Positions 13,577-13,858 of a DNA stretch of 13,858 nt are shown piece by piece. Location of the stretch: positions 1 through 13,858 of the forward strand of contig JBBSHU010000077.1 of the NCBI GenBank assembly GCA_038232455.1. The letters run 5' to 3'. Position 1 is the stretch's first letter. Each line of letters starts with the position of its first letter. Source of the stretch: DATAQC01 sp038232455. GTDB lineage: Bacteria; Actinomycetota; Acidimicrobiia; Acidimicrobiales; AC-14. The translations under genes were made by a program, and so were the position numbers. The notes below the pieces were generated by a model, which had not been told where the DNA came from, did not search any database, and saw only the letters and a list, made by a program, of their open reading frames with translations.

Positions 13577-13726
13577 TCAGGGGGATCGCAGCCGCCGTCC
13601 CGATCCAACTCGGTGGCGCCAATGACGGTGGTGGTGCCATCCGCTCTGACAGGGTCGGGTTGTCGAGCGATAGATACCTGCCATAACGACTACCACCAGG
13701 GCTGCGGTCATGATGAGGATTGCCAT
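13577..13726 (-). CDS. Small membrane peptide with His/Arg-rich tail, 49 residues
   Basis: ATG 13726 follows AGGAGGGG with GGAGG five bases from the start, the strongest ribosome binding site in this part of the window. The product begins MAILIMTAALVVVVMAGIYR, a single hydrophobic helix, then a tail rich in His, Arg and Trp (SGWHHHRHWRHRVGSGRRLR) ending at TGA 13577. The tail could bind metal or simply read through decayed sequence, because this stretch borders the palindrome and the dehydrogenase pseudogene. The start and helix look genuine; the end may not be the ancestral one. I recognise no family. Confidence 0.5.
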   Translation of the reverse strand: MAILIMTAALVVVVMAGIYRSTTRPCQSGWHHHRHWRHRVGSGRRLRSP

Positions 13727-13770
13727 GCGCCCCTCCTCTGCTCCCAGCGGAACAAGCGTAGGCGCTCCCG

Positions 13771-13795
13771 GGCCGGCGTGCCCCCGCTGCCGGCC
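13771..13795 (-). terminator. Perfect 7-bp GC hairpin downstream of the tRNA
   Basis: GGCCGGC and GCCGGCC (13771-13777 and 13789-13795) pair perfectly around an 11-base loop, 17 bp past the 3' end of tRNA-Thr in its direction of transcription. It could end or process the tRNA transcript. There is no U-run, so intrinsic termination is uncertain. Confidence 0.3.
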
Positions 13796-13812
13796 GGTCG
13801 TGAATGTGAGCG

Positions 13813-13858
13813 AGCCCGAGATCGGATTCGAACCGATGACCTGCTCATTACGAGAGAG
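13813..13858 (-). tRNA. tRNA-Thr (anticodon CGT), 5' part cut by the window edge
   Basis: The 3' half of a tRNA is clear on the minus strand. The anticodon loop is CTCGTAA (13854-13848, anticodon CGT, reading ACG), followed by TGAGC, the variable region AGGTC, the T-arm ATCGG-TTCGAAT-CCGAT, the acceptor strand CTCGGGC and T as base 73. No CCA is encoded. The anticodon stem pairs at 28-42, 29-41 and 30-40, but position 31 (T) faces T39, an unusual mismatch next to the loop. The D-arm and 5' acceptor strand lie beyond the window; GCCCGAG would be expected there. Confidence 0.9.

Noticed and set aside
13417..13686. An 89-codon plus-strand frame across the palindrome.
   Set aside because: It runs through both arms of the inverted repeat and opposite the dehydrogenase start and the 49-codon gene. 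There is no ribosome binding site and no family resemblance.
13727..13858. The tRNA-Thr gene as an integration site of a genomic island.
   Set aside because: No integrase gene and no direct repeat of the tRNA 3' end were found in the window. Sequence on the other side of the tRNA is not available.

Overview
The window is GC-rich, and every convincing gene lies on the minus strand. It looks like chromosomal DNA of an actinobacterium, possibly Acidimicrobiia. Three things point that way: the gene order DUF2342 metalloprotease - tilS - hpt - ftsH - folE - folP - folB - folK - panC - panD, which resembles the actinobacterial housekeeping cluster; a SigR/RsrA-type thiol-redox switch; and many GTG starts with 4-base stop/start overlaps. 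The class-level placement is inference.

Read in the direction of transcription (high to low coordinates), the window starts with a 5'-truncated tRNA-Thr(CGT). Next come a 49-residue predicted membrane peptide gene with a strong ribosome binding site, a 90-bp imperfect palindrome, and a zinc-type alcohol dehydrogenase pseudogene that carries an internal deletion and a frameshift. Then comes a redox-flavoured group: a membrane-anchored DM13-domain protein, an RnfD/NqrB-like multi-pass membrane protein coupled to it by a GTGA overlap, a 45-residue membrane peptide, an ECF sigma factor of the SigR type, and its RsrA-like zinc anti-sigma factor. Directly after rsrA, an exact GGAAT-N18-GTT sequence (the SigR promoter consensus known from Streptomyces) sits just in front of a 62-residue zinc-finger-like gene.

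The housekeeping block follows: a 46-residue membrane peptide, the DUF2342 zinc metalloprotease, tilS (tRNA-Ile lysidine synthetase), hpt (hypoxanthine phosphoribosyltransferase, with unusual active-site residues) and ftsH (membrane AAA+ protease). After these come the folate genes folE, folP, folB and folK, and then panC and panD for pantothenate. A gene for a tyrosine/dual-specificity-phosphatase-like protein that has lost its catalytic cysteine sits between folP and folB, and its Ser/Arg/Pro-rich tail is built from four 30-bp repeats.

The most interesting parts are the SigR-RsrA/zinc-finger circuit with its apparent promoter, the neighbouring DM13/RnfD-like membrane module, the pseudophosphatase in the folate operon, and the palindrome between the tRNA and the decayed dehydrogenase. 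Four short genes (three membrane peptides and the 62-residue zinc-finger protein) are easy to overlook, as are the truncated panD and the dehydrogenase pseudogene.
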